Source: CAZZKG01 sp964654825
GTDB taxonomy: Bacteria > Gemmatimonadota > CAZMKB01
Direction: 5' to 3'
Assembly: GCA_964654825.1 (NCBI GenBank)
Contig: CAZZKG010000074.1
Coordinates: 1 to 14,601, forward strand
DNA length: 14,601 bases
Shown one piece after another: positions 7,742-14,601 of this stretch. Numbering within the stretch: the stretch's first letter is position 1; every line of letters starts with the position of its first letter. The position numbers and the translations under genes are program-made. A model generated the notes under the pieces. That model was not told the DNA's origin. It searched no databases and worked only from the letters and a program-made list of their open reading frames with translations.

Positions 7742-10297
7742 TTACGGCTTGACTGAAATAAACACCGGATTTGAAACCATGTCAAAACCGTCGAGCAGCG
7801 TGAAAGCAAAAGTGATGACCTTCCCCGCATGACCAGGATCTATCGGTCCCGGAATGTTCAGCGTCGCCAGAGCTCGGCCATCATCACCCACGTATCCCAT
7901 AAAATCCTGGAACACAAAGCCGTTCAGATGGTCGATGATGAAATCTGTCAGTGCGTCCCTGTTCAGCGGGATTACGAGGCCGCCCGGTAAAACTGTCCCG
8001 GGGTAAGCTCCGCTGATGCTACCGCCAACTACATACTGGCGGCCCGCATAGGACAACCCGGCGTTTATGTAAAGTGGTATTGTGCACCCTGCGCCGGCGG
8101 AGAAGCTGTATTCGCCCGCCCAGATACTGGGATTGTAATTGAGACGCACAACCGTAAATGCATCAACACCGGCCTCGGTCACCGAGTTATTCGGATTGTC
8201 CACTGCACTGAAGCGCACCCTGACCTGACTCGTCGGGGTAACGTAATCCGAGACCATGAAGCTGTGGTAGGTCCATGCAGCAGCATCTCCAACCTGCTCT
8301 ACTGTCGTCCAGGTATTACCGTCATCGTTCGAGATAGAGACGGTGAAGAGATCATCGTTGTCATCGTTATAGTGCCATCGGTAGTAACCGACCTCAGCAT
8401 CCCCTGAGGACAGATCAATGGCCGGGGAGATGAGGTGAGTCGGGCCTCCATCCACATCTGAATCACCGTAGACATTGTCGGTAAGGTAACACTGGCCGGA
8501 ACCATCATAGTCCGTTGGAGGGTCCCCGCGTTCTCCGAGTCCAACCGGAACACCTCGATCCCATTGGCCATCCTGGAGGTCAACGTTTTCGATCGTCCAG
8601 CCAAGGTCCTCTTCAAAATCATCATGAACGAGTGTCTCTGCAAGACAGATTTCAAACGTATAGAGTGAGTCCGGGGCATTGTAAGGAGAGAACACAGCTG
8701 TACCGCTGTCGCCCATGGCACTGAAGTAGAATTCAGGCTCGTCACCGGCTCCGGCACCTGGAAGAGTGGCAAGATAGAGATCCTCGCCGAGGACCGTGAG
8801 GTCGATACTGCTGTAAGGCTCGCCCGAGTCGAATCTGTAGTGGAGAAGTCCTGTACCCGGTACGTAATTTTCGTAGCCGGAGGTTATCTCGACGGTCATC
8901 TGCATTTCCGGTCCCGGCGGGTAATACCCCTCGGGAAGACCATCCGGGAACGAAATATTCAGAGCGGGCAGGTCAACAGTGAGAGCTTTGATACAGAAAT
9001 TAGCTGTCTCATCGAAGTCATAGAGATCAGCCCAGTTGGAACCATCATGATAATAGCTCTGTCCCGGCTCTGATGCTGACTCTACGATAACACGATACTG
9101 TGCCCCCAGCAACACCGGGACATCCGAAGTCCTGTCATAAGCCTGGCCTCCTTCAGACACGTCCAGGTACACGTAAAAATCATCACCAGCTGTCAGTGTG
9201 AGGGGCTGATCAAGATCAATCGTATGAAATCCGGTGTACTCCGCGAAGCCCGATTGACTGGTCAACTCGTTAAGAAGCTCTCCGCCTGTGTAATCGTCAT
9301 AGATCTTTACGGTGAAGTTGACACTGTCAGCGGCGGTGAAAAAACTCACTGCAGATAAAATTTCCATCCCGGAAATACTACCTGTGGCGGTAAAAGCATT
9401 GAATGCTTCAGTACAGTCAGTCTTCGTGTCCCGCCAGCCGTGATAATCATGGTAGTAGATGCGATCGTAAGCCATGGGTTCGACGTTCTGCAAAGACACC
9501 GCACCCATCTGGGGTTCCTGGCAGCAGTACTTGTCGTAATAGGATATCCAGAAGTAACCATCGTTGCCCCAGCTGCTCCCCCAGCTGTTCTTGCACAGCC
9601 ACGCCCCGGGCTCCGGCGCTTGAGTGACCAGGTTGTCATCCCATCCGACGATGGCGATAGCGTGGTTGGGCAACAGGGTACTGCTGGGTGGCTGGTAGTG
9701 TATGTAGTTCGATATAAACTGACTATCATAGCACATGCAGGTGCCCATCACCCCTTCTGTCATGATTTTGTTCTTAATGGTGTTGATATTGCTGAGATCG
9801 GTCTCGGCCACGAACCACTCTACATTCCGGACGTAATAATAGTGATAATCGGGATTGTACCTATCCGGTGGAGTGCTGTAGGATTGGCCATCAATATCAC
9901 GCACCGCACCCTCCCCCCGCGAAAGATAGGCGGTGGTAACCATATAATCTCCGCCCTGGTGTACCTCGAGCCCGGCGCCCTGCGGAGGATCCAGGTCATC
10001 GTTGTTGTGCTGATTGAAACCGTTCCACCAGTCCAGGTGGTATTCGGCCAGATTGGGTTCTCCAGATTCACCCGCAGCAGCCCAGTTTCCGGTCATCAGA
10101 AGGTTGCCTTCGATTGCTGCCATGGCCCCGTGTGTCCAGCACGTGCCTCCTGTCTGGCTCTTGACTGATGTCACGTAGTTCTCCCCTCCCACATCCCGCA
10201 AATCGAACTCGCTCGGTGGATCCTGTGCGATTGCTGCCACAGTCATAGAAAAAAGACAAGTGAGGCTCAGGACAAGTATCCGGTGGAAGATTCTCAT
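7742..10297 (-). CDS. Secreted papain-like (C1A) peptidase with multiple beta-sandwich modules
   Basis: 851 residues. Residues 1-24 are a signal peptide (hydrophobic LVLSLTCLF core, AIA before Q25), with no lipobox. The peptidase domain (about 28-262) shows oxyanion Q48, catalytic C53 in GGTCWTHGA, H212 in LPNHAIAIVGWDD and N237 in LCKNSWGSSWG. The usual CGSCWAF is altered here, but the Gln, Cys, His and Asn residues all remain. It has almost no pro-region, as in bacterial C1 enzymes followed by a lectin-like domain; about 265-445 fits such a domain. Three further beta-rich modules follow: about 446-555, a MAM/ConA-like module at 556-722 starting DDFEEDLGW, and a terminal module at 726-851 ending in VSNPVFISVKP that resembles C-terminal modules of planctomycete secreted proteins. 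It should degrade protein outside the cell, with the modules binding substrate or surface. GAGGAGG before the ATG fixes the start. It has its own promoter and follows a C25 peptidase gene. Confidence 0.88.
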   Translation of the reverse strand: MRIFHRILVLSLTCLFSMTVAAIAQDPPSEFDLRDVGGENYVTSVKSQTGGTCWTHGAMAAIEGNLLMTGNWAAAGESGEPNLAEYHLDWWNGFNQHNNDDLDPPQGAGLEVHQGGDYMVTTAYLSRGEGAVRDIDGQSYSTPPDRYNPDYHYYYVRNVEWFVAETDLSNINTIKNKIMTEGVMGTCMCYDSQFISNYIHYQPPSSTLLPNHAIAIVGWDDNLVTQAPEPGAWLCKNSWGSSWGNDGYFWISYYDKYCCQEPQMGAVSLQNVEPMAYDRIYYHDYHGWRDTKTDCTEAFNAFTATGSISGMEILSAVSFFTAADSVNFTVKIYDDYTGGELLNELTSQSGFAEYTGFHTIDLDQPLTLTAGDDFYVYLDVSEGGQAYDRTSDVPVLLGAQYRVIVESASEPGQSYYHDGSNWADLYDFDETANFCIKALTVDLPALNISFPDGLPEGYYPPGPEMQMTVEITSGYENYVPGTGLLHYRFDSGEPYSSIDLTVLGEDLYLATLPGAGAGDEPEFYFSAMGDSGTAVFSPYNAPDSLYTFEICLAETLVHDDFEEDLGWTIENVDLQDGQWDRGVPVGLGERGDPPTDYDGSGQCYLTDNVYGDSDVDGGPTHLISPAIDLSSGDAEVGYYRWHYNDDNDDLFTVSISNDDGNTWTTVEQVGDAAAWTYHSFMVSDYVTPTSQVRVRFSAVDNPNNSVTEAGVDAFTVVRLNYNPSIWAGEYSFSAGAGCTIPLYINAGLSYAGRQYVVGGSISGAYPGTVLPGGLVIPLNRDALTDFIIDHLNGFVFQDFMGYVGDDGRALATLNIPGPIDPGHAGKVITFAFTLLDGFDMVSNPVFISVKP

Positions 10298-10349
10298 CGT
10301 TCCTCCTCTATTCAGCTTTCGTACGTATTCAGTACTGTGGATTATTGTT

Positions 10350-10379
10350 ATTATACAGGATCGGGGGGTCTCGCGTCAA
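10350..10379 (-). promoter_or_regulatory. Sigma-70 promoter of the C1A peptidase gene
   Basis: On the minus strand TTGACG (10379-10374), an 18-bp spacer and a perfect TATAAT (10355-10350) precede a leader of about 45 nt. The -35 box sits in a small inverted repeat, TCTCGC-N5-GCGAGA (10369-10385), which could be an operator. Confidence 0.7.
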
Positions 10380-10406
10380 GCGAGAGTATACGAAAAAATC
10401 ATCAAC

Positions 10407-10425
10407 TATCACAACTTCTGTGATA
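10407..10425. repeat. TATCACA-N5-TGTGATA inverted repeat upstream of the C1A promoter
   Basis: A perfect 7-bp inverted repeat with a 5-bp centre, 28 bp upstream of the -35 box. The half-sites are CRP-like words but in the opposite order to the CRP consensus (TGTGA-N6-TCACA), so this is not a CRP site as such. Its position would suit an activator. Chance is possible at this size. Confidence 0.35.
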
Positions 10426-10820
10426 ATAAGTGCTTACATGCATGGGCTTGTCCATTGTAGTACCGATTTGTTCATCAAACTCGACAAGTGGCGTAGTATT
10501 CTCAAGGTCAGACTCATCATTGAATCTCCTTAAGCAACACGATTGCAATGGCAAGCGAACCCTCAGTAAGTCTGGTTGTGAGTGATTCCGATAAACCACT
10601 CGTCCGGATTGGCAGTACTATCTGCCTGGTATCTTGCATATAGTAGAACTATTTGCAATTATATTTACATATTTCTTTAAATTTCCTGCTTTTACAAACC
10701 TATGGATCAGAGATACTAATACCCTGTTGATAAACCGGGCGTGTACTTCGCCCGCACCTTCCGTCCCAAAATGGTAGATGAATTAACGGTCTAAACCACT
10801 GTACAGGTTTAAAAAGTCTA

Positions 10821-10860
10821 TCTCAGAAAGCCCTGTAGAGAGCACAATTTCGTTCAGGGC
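10821..10860 (-). terminator. Weak hairpin at the end of the C25 peptidase gene
   Basis: On the minus strand GCCCTG (10860-10855) and CAGGGC (10835-10830) form a 6-bp stem with a 19-nt loop that overlaps the stop codon. It is followed only by TTTCT. It is the best terminator candidate at this end, but poor; a CGGGCG-N7-CGCCCG hairpin at 10736-10754 is a second weak candidate. Confidence 0.3.
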
Positions 10861-13481
10861 CGCTCGGTCGCGACCGCGTGTTTTCTCGTACCGGTATCCT
10901 CCGGAGCCAGGCCCCAGATCTGGATGTCGTCGATGTTCCAGCCCGAATACTGCCAGCTTCCGTCAGTGGTTCCCATCGTCCAGCGCACGTACACGGTCGA
11001 CTGGTTGTCGGCCACCGACGAGATGTCATACTCGAGCTCTGACCACGAAGAGTCCTCTACATAACCGCTGTTTTCCCATACCGTGGTCCAGCTGCTGCCG
11101 TTAGTGCTCACCCTGATATATGCGTGATCGTACGTATCGGTCTCCACGTTCAGGTAGCGCCAGAACTTCAGGCTCACCTCAGTCAGATCGGAACAGTCAA
11201 TGGCGTCACTCGTCAGGTGACGTTCCGAGAGATTGTTCTCGTAGTCGCCGTTCAGATTGTAGCCGTACACGTTGTTGCCCGTGTGACCACTGCTGGGATC
11301 CGGGTTGCCGTATTGACCGCCGCCACCGGCAGGTTGACCATATGCCCACAGCCCTGTGGTCGACCAGCCGGGATTGCTGTTCATGTTCCATTCATACTGC
11401 ATCGTCGGTACTCCTACCGTCAGCTGGCAGGTCCGTCCTGTGTCCCCGTCATGATTGGTTGTATTCACGAAATCCACTACCGCTGTGTATTCACCGTTGG
11501 GCAGGTTGGACGCGCTCGGGTTGATCGACACCGTCACATAGGCCTCGCCCAGAGCTGGAATAGTGCCTCCACCGGTGCTTAGATCCAGCCATGTAGCGTC
11601 CTCGCTCACTGTGAAGTCAATCGGATAGTTTTCATAATTGGTCAGTGTGTACTCCTGAGAGTCCGGTGTGAAAGGCCCGCCGTTCGGTCCCTCTGAAATC
11701 AGACCGCTGCCCGGACCAACCCGCATCCCCGTAGGAGGAGCTGTGCTGTAGATCTCGACAGAGGGGTCGCCCAGGACGTTGTAGATCTCGAAGTAGTACC
11801 GGCAGCTTCCCCCGCCGCCATAGTGTTCATAGAGCTCGAGGAGCGCCTGGTCGGTCATCGGCCCGATGGCGAAAACCGAGTCTTCGAAGGCAACTCTCCA
11901 GAGCTTCTTCTCGAGGACGTCATCCTCATCCCAGTATGAAGATTCGGATGCTCCCCAGTGAGCGATCGCACCCTTGTTCGCAGCCAGAAGCCAGGTCTCT
12001 CCAAAGCATTCGGTGACCTCGAAATCCCCGGTGAGACAGGCGTTACTTATCACGAAGGGGTACATGCCCTCATTCGTGAGCGAATTGATGTTCGACTGAC
12101 TGAAAGCAGGGTTGTACCAGCTCGTCTGGGAGCCGTGGCCCGAGTAATTGCAGATCCTCCTGCCTTCGTTCAGATTGTCGAAAATATCCTGAGTGTCCCC
12201 GCCGAGCCTCGCATATATCTTGTGACAGGTTATACCTGCCGGCTCGAGGTAATTCTCTATCACGTAGTTGTTGGTTCCTTCGCTTATCTGGTAGTTATCG
12301 AGTGACGCCAGGAAGGTCGCCTGGTCGTACCATGTGAGAGGAGGTGGCGGATTGTTCTCGTAGTACACGATCTTGTCTATGACGTTTGCCAGTTGAGTGG
12401 TGTTTCTCACCGTCAATCTTCCGACTGACAGATCCCTGAGATAATCACCCGTATTCATCTGCGCGTAGTAGAGATCAGTTATGGAGTAACTGTCACTCCC
12501 CTGAAACCCGGGAATGTAGTCATCATCTCCAACGAGGAGAACGTAGGCAGGCGGCACCGGCCAGGTGTCGAACGCATCCCGTATATATGCCTGAATGCCG
12601 GTAGGAGTGGCAGGGGAGATCTCGCTCAGCGGGGTCACCGTGACCTCAAAACCCCGGGCCACCTTCACATCGATGAGGGCAGTGAGCCCGCTGGTGAAAT
12701 TGTCATGGGTAATAATGAGATACCCTATCGGATCTGTCAGCGGAGCCATCGGCTCGGTCAATGGATAGTTGATGAGAACATTGCTGAGCATATTCTCGAA
12801 GGGCCGGGAATAGACCCTGTCGACTGCCTGTGAGGTCACTCCGTAACTGCCGCCGTTCATTTTTACACGGACAGTTGCCCTTGTGATGAACCGGATCTTC
12901 GATTGAACCGGGTTGTACGAAACAACATTGAGCTTTACGAGGCCGATCCGGTGATTTCTCATGTATCCATGATCTTCGACTCCGACAGCGGCTGCCGGCA
13001 GGAATTCATTCAGTCGGTAGAGCGATCTATCGATAACGAATCGGGCATTTTCGGAAGCCCCTTCGACCTTCGGAAGCGGTTCCTGAAGCGGAAGGATCCT
13101 CGATGACTCACCCAGCTCAATGAGATTGTATTCTACTACATCCATATCGACGATCGACACATTCATTTCCGCACCATATGGAATCTCGAAAAGCCTGTTG
13201 AAAACAGGCAGGCGGGGAGAGCCGATAACAGTGGTGTGTCCTTCTCCCGGGATATCTAATCTGAGGAATCTGCCTCCTTTTGTATCGATGTCACGGGCGG
13301 ATAGCCCATCGAATGACACCTCGAAGACGAGCTCACTCATGTCGCTCGTAAGCACTTGCAGACTCGTTTGATCGGAACTTGATGCACCATTGGCAGGAAC
13401 CCAATTCCGGTCAGCATGCAGTCCGAGTGGCAGAAAAAAGAACATCGACAAAATAGTCAAAAACAGGATCGCCCTGCTCAT
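10854..13481 (-). CDS. Secreted gingipain-like (C25) cysteine peptidase with BACON-like and ConA-like modules
   Basis: 875 residues from the ATG at 13481. The frame stays open to 13610, but that extension crosses a promoter and lacks a ribosome site, while 13481 has GAGGAGGT and opens a signal peptide (residues 1-23, cut after LHA). A gingipain-type pro-region spans about 40-245, with ATVRVKM near 202-208. The C25 core is about 250-580: catalytic H449 in NYSGHGSQTSW and C482 in VISNACLTGDFE, 33 residues apart, which equals the His-Cys distance I recall for the Porphyromonas gingipains. The core ends in the family's VLGDPSVEIY block (569-578). A BACON/Ig-like module (about 586-690) and a ConA/MAM-like module (about 692-850, ending GWNIDDIQIWG) follow. 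No type IX sorting domain, dockerin or sortase signal is visible. It should be a secreted endopeptidase, probably made as a zymogen. Arg or Lys specificity cannot be read. It has its own promoter. Confidence 0.9.
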   Translation of the reverse strand: MSRAILFLTILSMFFFLPLGLHADRNWVPANGASSSDQTSLQVLTSDMSELVFEVSFDGLSARDIDTKGGRFLRLDIPGEGHTTVIGSPRLPVFNRLFEIPYGAEMNVSIVDMDVVEYNLIELGESSRILPLQEPLPKVEGASENARFVIDRSLYRLNEFLPAAAVGVEDHGYMRNHRIGLVKLNVVSYNPVQSKIRFITRATVRVKMNGGSYGVTSQAVDRVYSRPFENMLSNVLINYPLTEPMAPLTDPIGYLIITHDNFTSGLTALIDVKVARGFEVTVTPLSEISPATPTGIQAYIRDAFDTWPVPPAYVLLVGDDDYIPGFQGSDSYSITDLYYAQMNTGDYLRDLSVGRLTVRNTTQLANVIDKIVYYENNPPPPLTWYDQATFLASLDNYQISEGTNNYVIENYLEPAGITCHKIYARLGGDTQDIFDNLNEGRRICNYSGHGSQTSWYNPAFSQSNINSLTNEGMYPFVISNACLTGDFEVTECFGETWLLAANKGAIAHWGASESSYWDEDDVLEKKLWRVAFEDSVFAIGPMTDQALLELYEHYGGGGSCRYYFEIYNVLGDPSVEIYSTAPPTGMRVGPGSGLISEGPNGGPFTPDSQEYTLTNYENYPIDFTVSEDATWLDLSTGGGTIPALGEAYVTVSINPSASNLPNGEYTAVVDFVNTTNHDGDTGRTCQLTVGVPTMQYEWNMNSNPGWSTTGLWAYGQPAGGGGQYGNPDPSSGHTGNNVYGYNLNGDYENNLSERHLTSDAIDCSDLTEVSLKFWRYLNVETDTYDHAYIRVSTNGSSWTTVWENSGYVEDSSWSELEYDISSVADNQSTVYVRWTMGTTDGSWQYSGWNIDDIQIWGLAPEDTGTRKHAVATERP

Positions 13482-13485
13482 CAGT

Positions 13486-13493
13486 ACCTCCTC
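13486..13493 (-). promoter_or_regulatory. Ribosome-binding site deciding the C25 peptidase start
   Basis: GAGGAGGT on the minus strand, four bases before the ATG at 13481. It decides against the upstream in-frame ATGs (13610 and 13535). Confidence 0.85.
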
Positions 13494-13533
13494 AAAATTG
13501 AGTGAACTCGTTACACATTCGGTAAATCTCTTC

Positions 13534-13562
13534 ATTTTATCATAAAAAACCTCCCGGGTCAA
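13534..13562 (-). promoter_or_regulatory. Sigma-70 promoter of the C25 peptidase gene
   Basis: On the minus strand TTGACC (13562-13557), a 17-bp spacer and TAAAAT (13539-13534): 5/6 matches in each box at ideal spacing. The leader is about 45 nt, as for the neighbouring C1A peptidase gene. The site lies inside the open-frame extension of the peptidase, which supports the downstream start. Confidence 0.68.
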
Positions 13563-13610
13563 GCAGCGTGGAGGGGAACACGGCAGGAATGATTCAATGC
13601 ATTTTAGCAC

Positions 13611-13743
13611 TCAACGACCTGATCCCCTAGACTGATCCACGTTGAAAGTTATACTCCAACAGTATCGAAAGAGGGTTAGCTTATGCCCGGGAAGGTTTAT
13701 ATGTCCGAGCAGGACCTCGATATCGAGATCTTGAATAAGGTGA
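13611..13743. other. Gap between the C25 promoter and the transposase remnant
   Basis: No gene can be supported. A 36-codon plus-strand frame (ATG at 13683, stop at 13791-13793) reads SEQDLDIEILNK near its centre. Part of it may be the frameshifted continuation of the transposase remnant that follows, because DEFLN/DELLN-like words precede the EIF block in IS3-type transposases. This is a weak reading. Confidence 0.35.
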
Positions 13744-13896
13744 ACCGGGGAGATCTTCACCACACCGTGGAAGACGAAAGCACTTGTGGATAATTGGCGA
13801 AAGGAGTATAATCAGGTGAGATCACGCAGTGCTCTTGGATATCGACCGACAGTTCCAGAAGCAATAAAACCTTCATCAGCAGCACTGGCAGTATGA
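13744..13896 (+). pseudogene. IS3-family transposase (OrfB, DDE integrase core) C-terminal remnant
   Basis: The plus-strand frame ending in TGA at 13894-13896 reads GEIFTTPWKTKALVDNWR and then KEYNQVRSRSALGYRPTVPEA. This is the well-known C-terminus of IS3-type transposases, usually written EIF-x-L-x-EA-x-L-x-x-WR-x-x-YN-x-x-RPHSSLGYRPPAPEA. Only about 50 codons remain. A stop (TGA at 13741) closes the frame directly upstream, and the usual RPHS reads RSRS, so it is inactive. An OrfB of this family is about 270-300 residues, so most of the gene is lost. It marks a past insertion between the peptidase and cytochrome genes. Confidence 0.82.
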
Positions 13897-13917
13897 GTTT
13901 TATAGTGGAGAAAAGCA

Positions 13918-13928
13918 GGGGCAGGTCA
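13918..13928 (+). mobile_element. Possible right terminal repeat of the decayed IS3 element
   Basis: GGGGCAGGTCA lies 21 bp past the transposase stop. Its complement, TGACCTGCCCC, resembles the terminal inverted repeats I recall for IS3-family elements, and the distance from orfB to the end is typical. No matching left end was seen in the window, so the boundary rests on resemblance alone. Confidence 0.4.
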
Positions 13929-14014
13929 GTAGAATCGAAATAGAGAAAAAAGTGAGATTTTAAATTTTACCATACATTTCATAAGCCAATTTATCACATT
14001 CTCATCGGAGGTGT

Positions 14015-14036
14015 TATGTGAACGGGTTTTCACATA
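14015..14036 (+). promoter_or_regulatory. Inverted repeat enclosing the cytochrome start codon
   Basis: TATGTGA (14015-14021) and TCACATA (14030-14036) are perfect complements around an 8-nt loop. In RNA the GUG start codon (14018-14020) would be inside the stem, just after the GGAGGTG ribosome site (14007-14013). It could limit initiation. Confidence 0.45.
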
Positions 14037-14601
14037 CCGCTCTTACCTTTCGTGTTTTTCTCCTGACACTTGTCTTCGCCTCTTCTTCGTTCGCCTACCA
14101 ACGGTACAGCGACGGATGTAAAAACTGCCACGAACCTTTTTCCAATAGTTTTTCAGCAATACCCAACAACACCTGGCCGAGTGGCAAACACAACATCCAT
14201 CTAAATGATATGGTGGATATGGTTTGTGATGCGTGTCACTCAACTGGTGACGGCTGGAGCCCTTTCCTGGATCGATCCAACGGCACAGATAACCTGCCGG
14301 GGGCGGGTTGCTCGGGTTGTCATGGAAGATACTATGGGCCTGTTGCGGGATACCGATCGGTCGGCCTGAGGCTTCATCACAAGAACGCCGGAATTACTAT
14401 CTGCGGATCCTGTCACGATGATCCAGGGGTATTGCAGGAAATGGTTATGGCGCCTTATTACGGTAAGCCGACCGTTAACATTACGGAGCCCTGCAACGGG
14501 GACGGTTCCGAGAACTGGACCTCTGATGGAAGAGGACTCGATAATGACGGTGACCTGAATTATGATGGTAATGATTCCGATTGCATCGGGCCGCCTCATT
14601 A
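14018..14601 (+). CDS. Secreted multiheme c-type cytochrome, N-terminal part (3' end outside window)
   Basis: The frame starts with GTG at 14018 behind GGAGGTG and is open to the window end (194 full codons). An in-frame TAA at 13982 and no other start fix this choice. Residues 1-26 are a signal peptide (FLLTLVFASSSFA, cut before YQRY). Four haem-binding CxxCH sites follow: C34-H38 (CKNCH), C70-H74 (CDACH), C98-H102 (CSGCH) and C129-H133 (CGSCH). Extra histidines (H58, H61, H120, H121) could be distal ligands. After C159 comes an Asp-rich loop, LDNDGDLNYDGNDSDC (174-189), like calcium-binding thrombospondin type-3 or EF-hand repeats. The protein should be matured by cytochrome c biogenesis outside the cytoplasm and carry electrons, perhaps at the surface. 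An IS3 remnant ends about 90 bp upstream. I see no convincing promoter. The last two bases (TA) may be the first two of a stop or of a Tyr codon, so total length is unknown. Confidence 0.88.
   Translation, partial: MNGFSHTALTFRVFLLTLVFASSSFAYQRYSDGCKNCHEPFSNSFSAIPNNTWPSGKHNIHLNDMVDMVCDACHSTGDGWSPFLDRSNGTDNLPGAGCSGCHGRYYGPVAGYRSVGLRLHHKNAGITICGSCHDDPGVLQEMVMAPYYGKPTVNITEPCNGDGSENWTSDGRGLDNDGDLNYDGNDSDCIGPPH

Larger units (their letters stand above)
10298..10853. other. AT-rich intergenic region between the two peptidase genes
   Basis: This 556-bp gap holds the C1A promoter (10350-10379), small inverted repeats at 10369-10385 and 10407-10425, and weak hairpins near 10736-10754 and 10830-10860. 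On the minus strand a 28-codon frame (10520 to 10434) begins with ATGATG behind a good AAGGAG. It has no recognisable product and may be chance. Between 10560 and 10730 I see nothing but AT-rich sequence. By eye the base composition is clearly richer in A and T than the flanking genes. Confidence 0.6.

Noticed and set aside
9440..10168. 242-codon plus-strand open frame opposite the C1A peptidase
   Set aside because: The opposite strand encodes the catalytic Cys, His and Asn motifs, so this is an antisense shadow.
10407..10425. CRP binding site
   Set aside because: The half-sites are TCACA then TGTGA with 5 bp between, which is the reverse of the CRP arrangement.
13683..13793. 36-codon plus-strand gene
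   Set aside because: It overlaps the transposase remnant in another frame and has no recognisable product; the visible protein similarity belongs to the remnant frame.
1..14601. CRISPR array, tRNA or rRNA genes
   Set aside because: No regularly spaced direct repeats and no cloverleaf or rRNA-like segments were seen on either strand.

Overview
The window comes from a moderately GC-rich bacterium and is not phage or plasmid dominated. It carries housekeeping recombination genes, a sigma-factor operon, a cold-shock gene, two very large secreted peptidases and the start of a multiheme c-type cytochrome. The peptidases carry stacked beta-sandwich modules of a kind I associate with planctomycete-like and uncultured FCB/Eisenbacteria-like lineages. 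With the secreted cytochrome this suggests an uncultured, Gram-negative-type environmental bacterium. The phylum is an inference and not proven by the sequence.

Bases 2-4820 (+) hold an AddAB-type helicase-nuclease pair. The first gene is the 3' part of an AddB-like subunit, which enters from outside the window and has four cysteines placed for an iron-sulfur cluster. It overlaps the start of a complete AddA-like UvrD helicase/nuclease by 11 bp, so the two are probably translationally coupled.

Bases 4756-6904 (-) form a three-gene operon: ECF-type sigma factor, then a small soluble zinc-finger protein of the ZAS anti-sigma type, then an ARPP-1-like (DUF6569-type) protein. A near-consensus sigma-70 promoter lies 51 bp before the sigma gene. 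The last gene converges on addA and overlaps it by 65 bp.

Bases 7065-7463 (+) form a compact cold-shock-protein unit: consensus promoter, a leader of about 115 nt with a hairpin plus U-run that looks like an attenuator, a very strong ribosome site, a GTG start, and a perfect intrinsic terminator.

Bases 7742-13481 (-) carry two secreted peptidase genes, each with its own sigma-70-like promoter and a leader of about 45 nt. The upstream one (10854-13481) is a gingipain-like C25 peptidase. The downstream one (7742-10297) is a papain-like C1A peptidase. Both have a signal peptide and several C-terminal beta-sandwich modules, and neither shows a recognisable surface-anchoring signal. They probably digest extracellular protein.

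Bases 13611-14601 hold a decayed IS3-family transposase end, an AT-rich gap, and the 5' part of a secreted cytochrome with four CxxCH haem sites and a calcium-type Asp-rich loop. That gene starts with GTG and runs off the window.

I found no tRNA, rRNA, CRISPR array or intact mobile element. The most unusual signals are the csp leader attenuator, the sigma/ZAS/ARPP-1 operon, the cytochrome start-codon hairpin and the IS remnant beside it.
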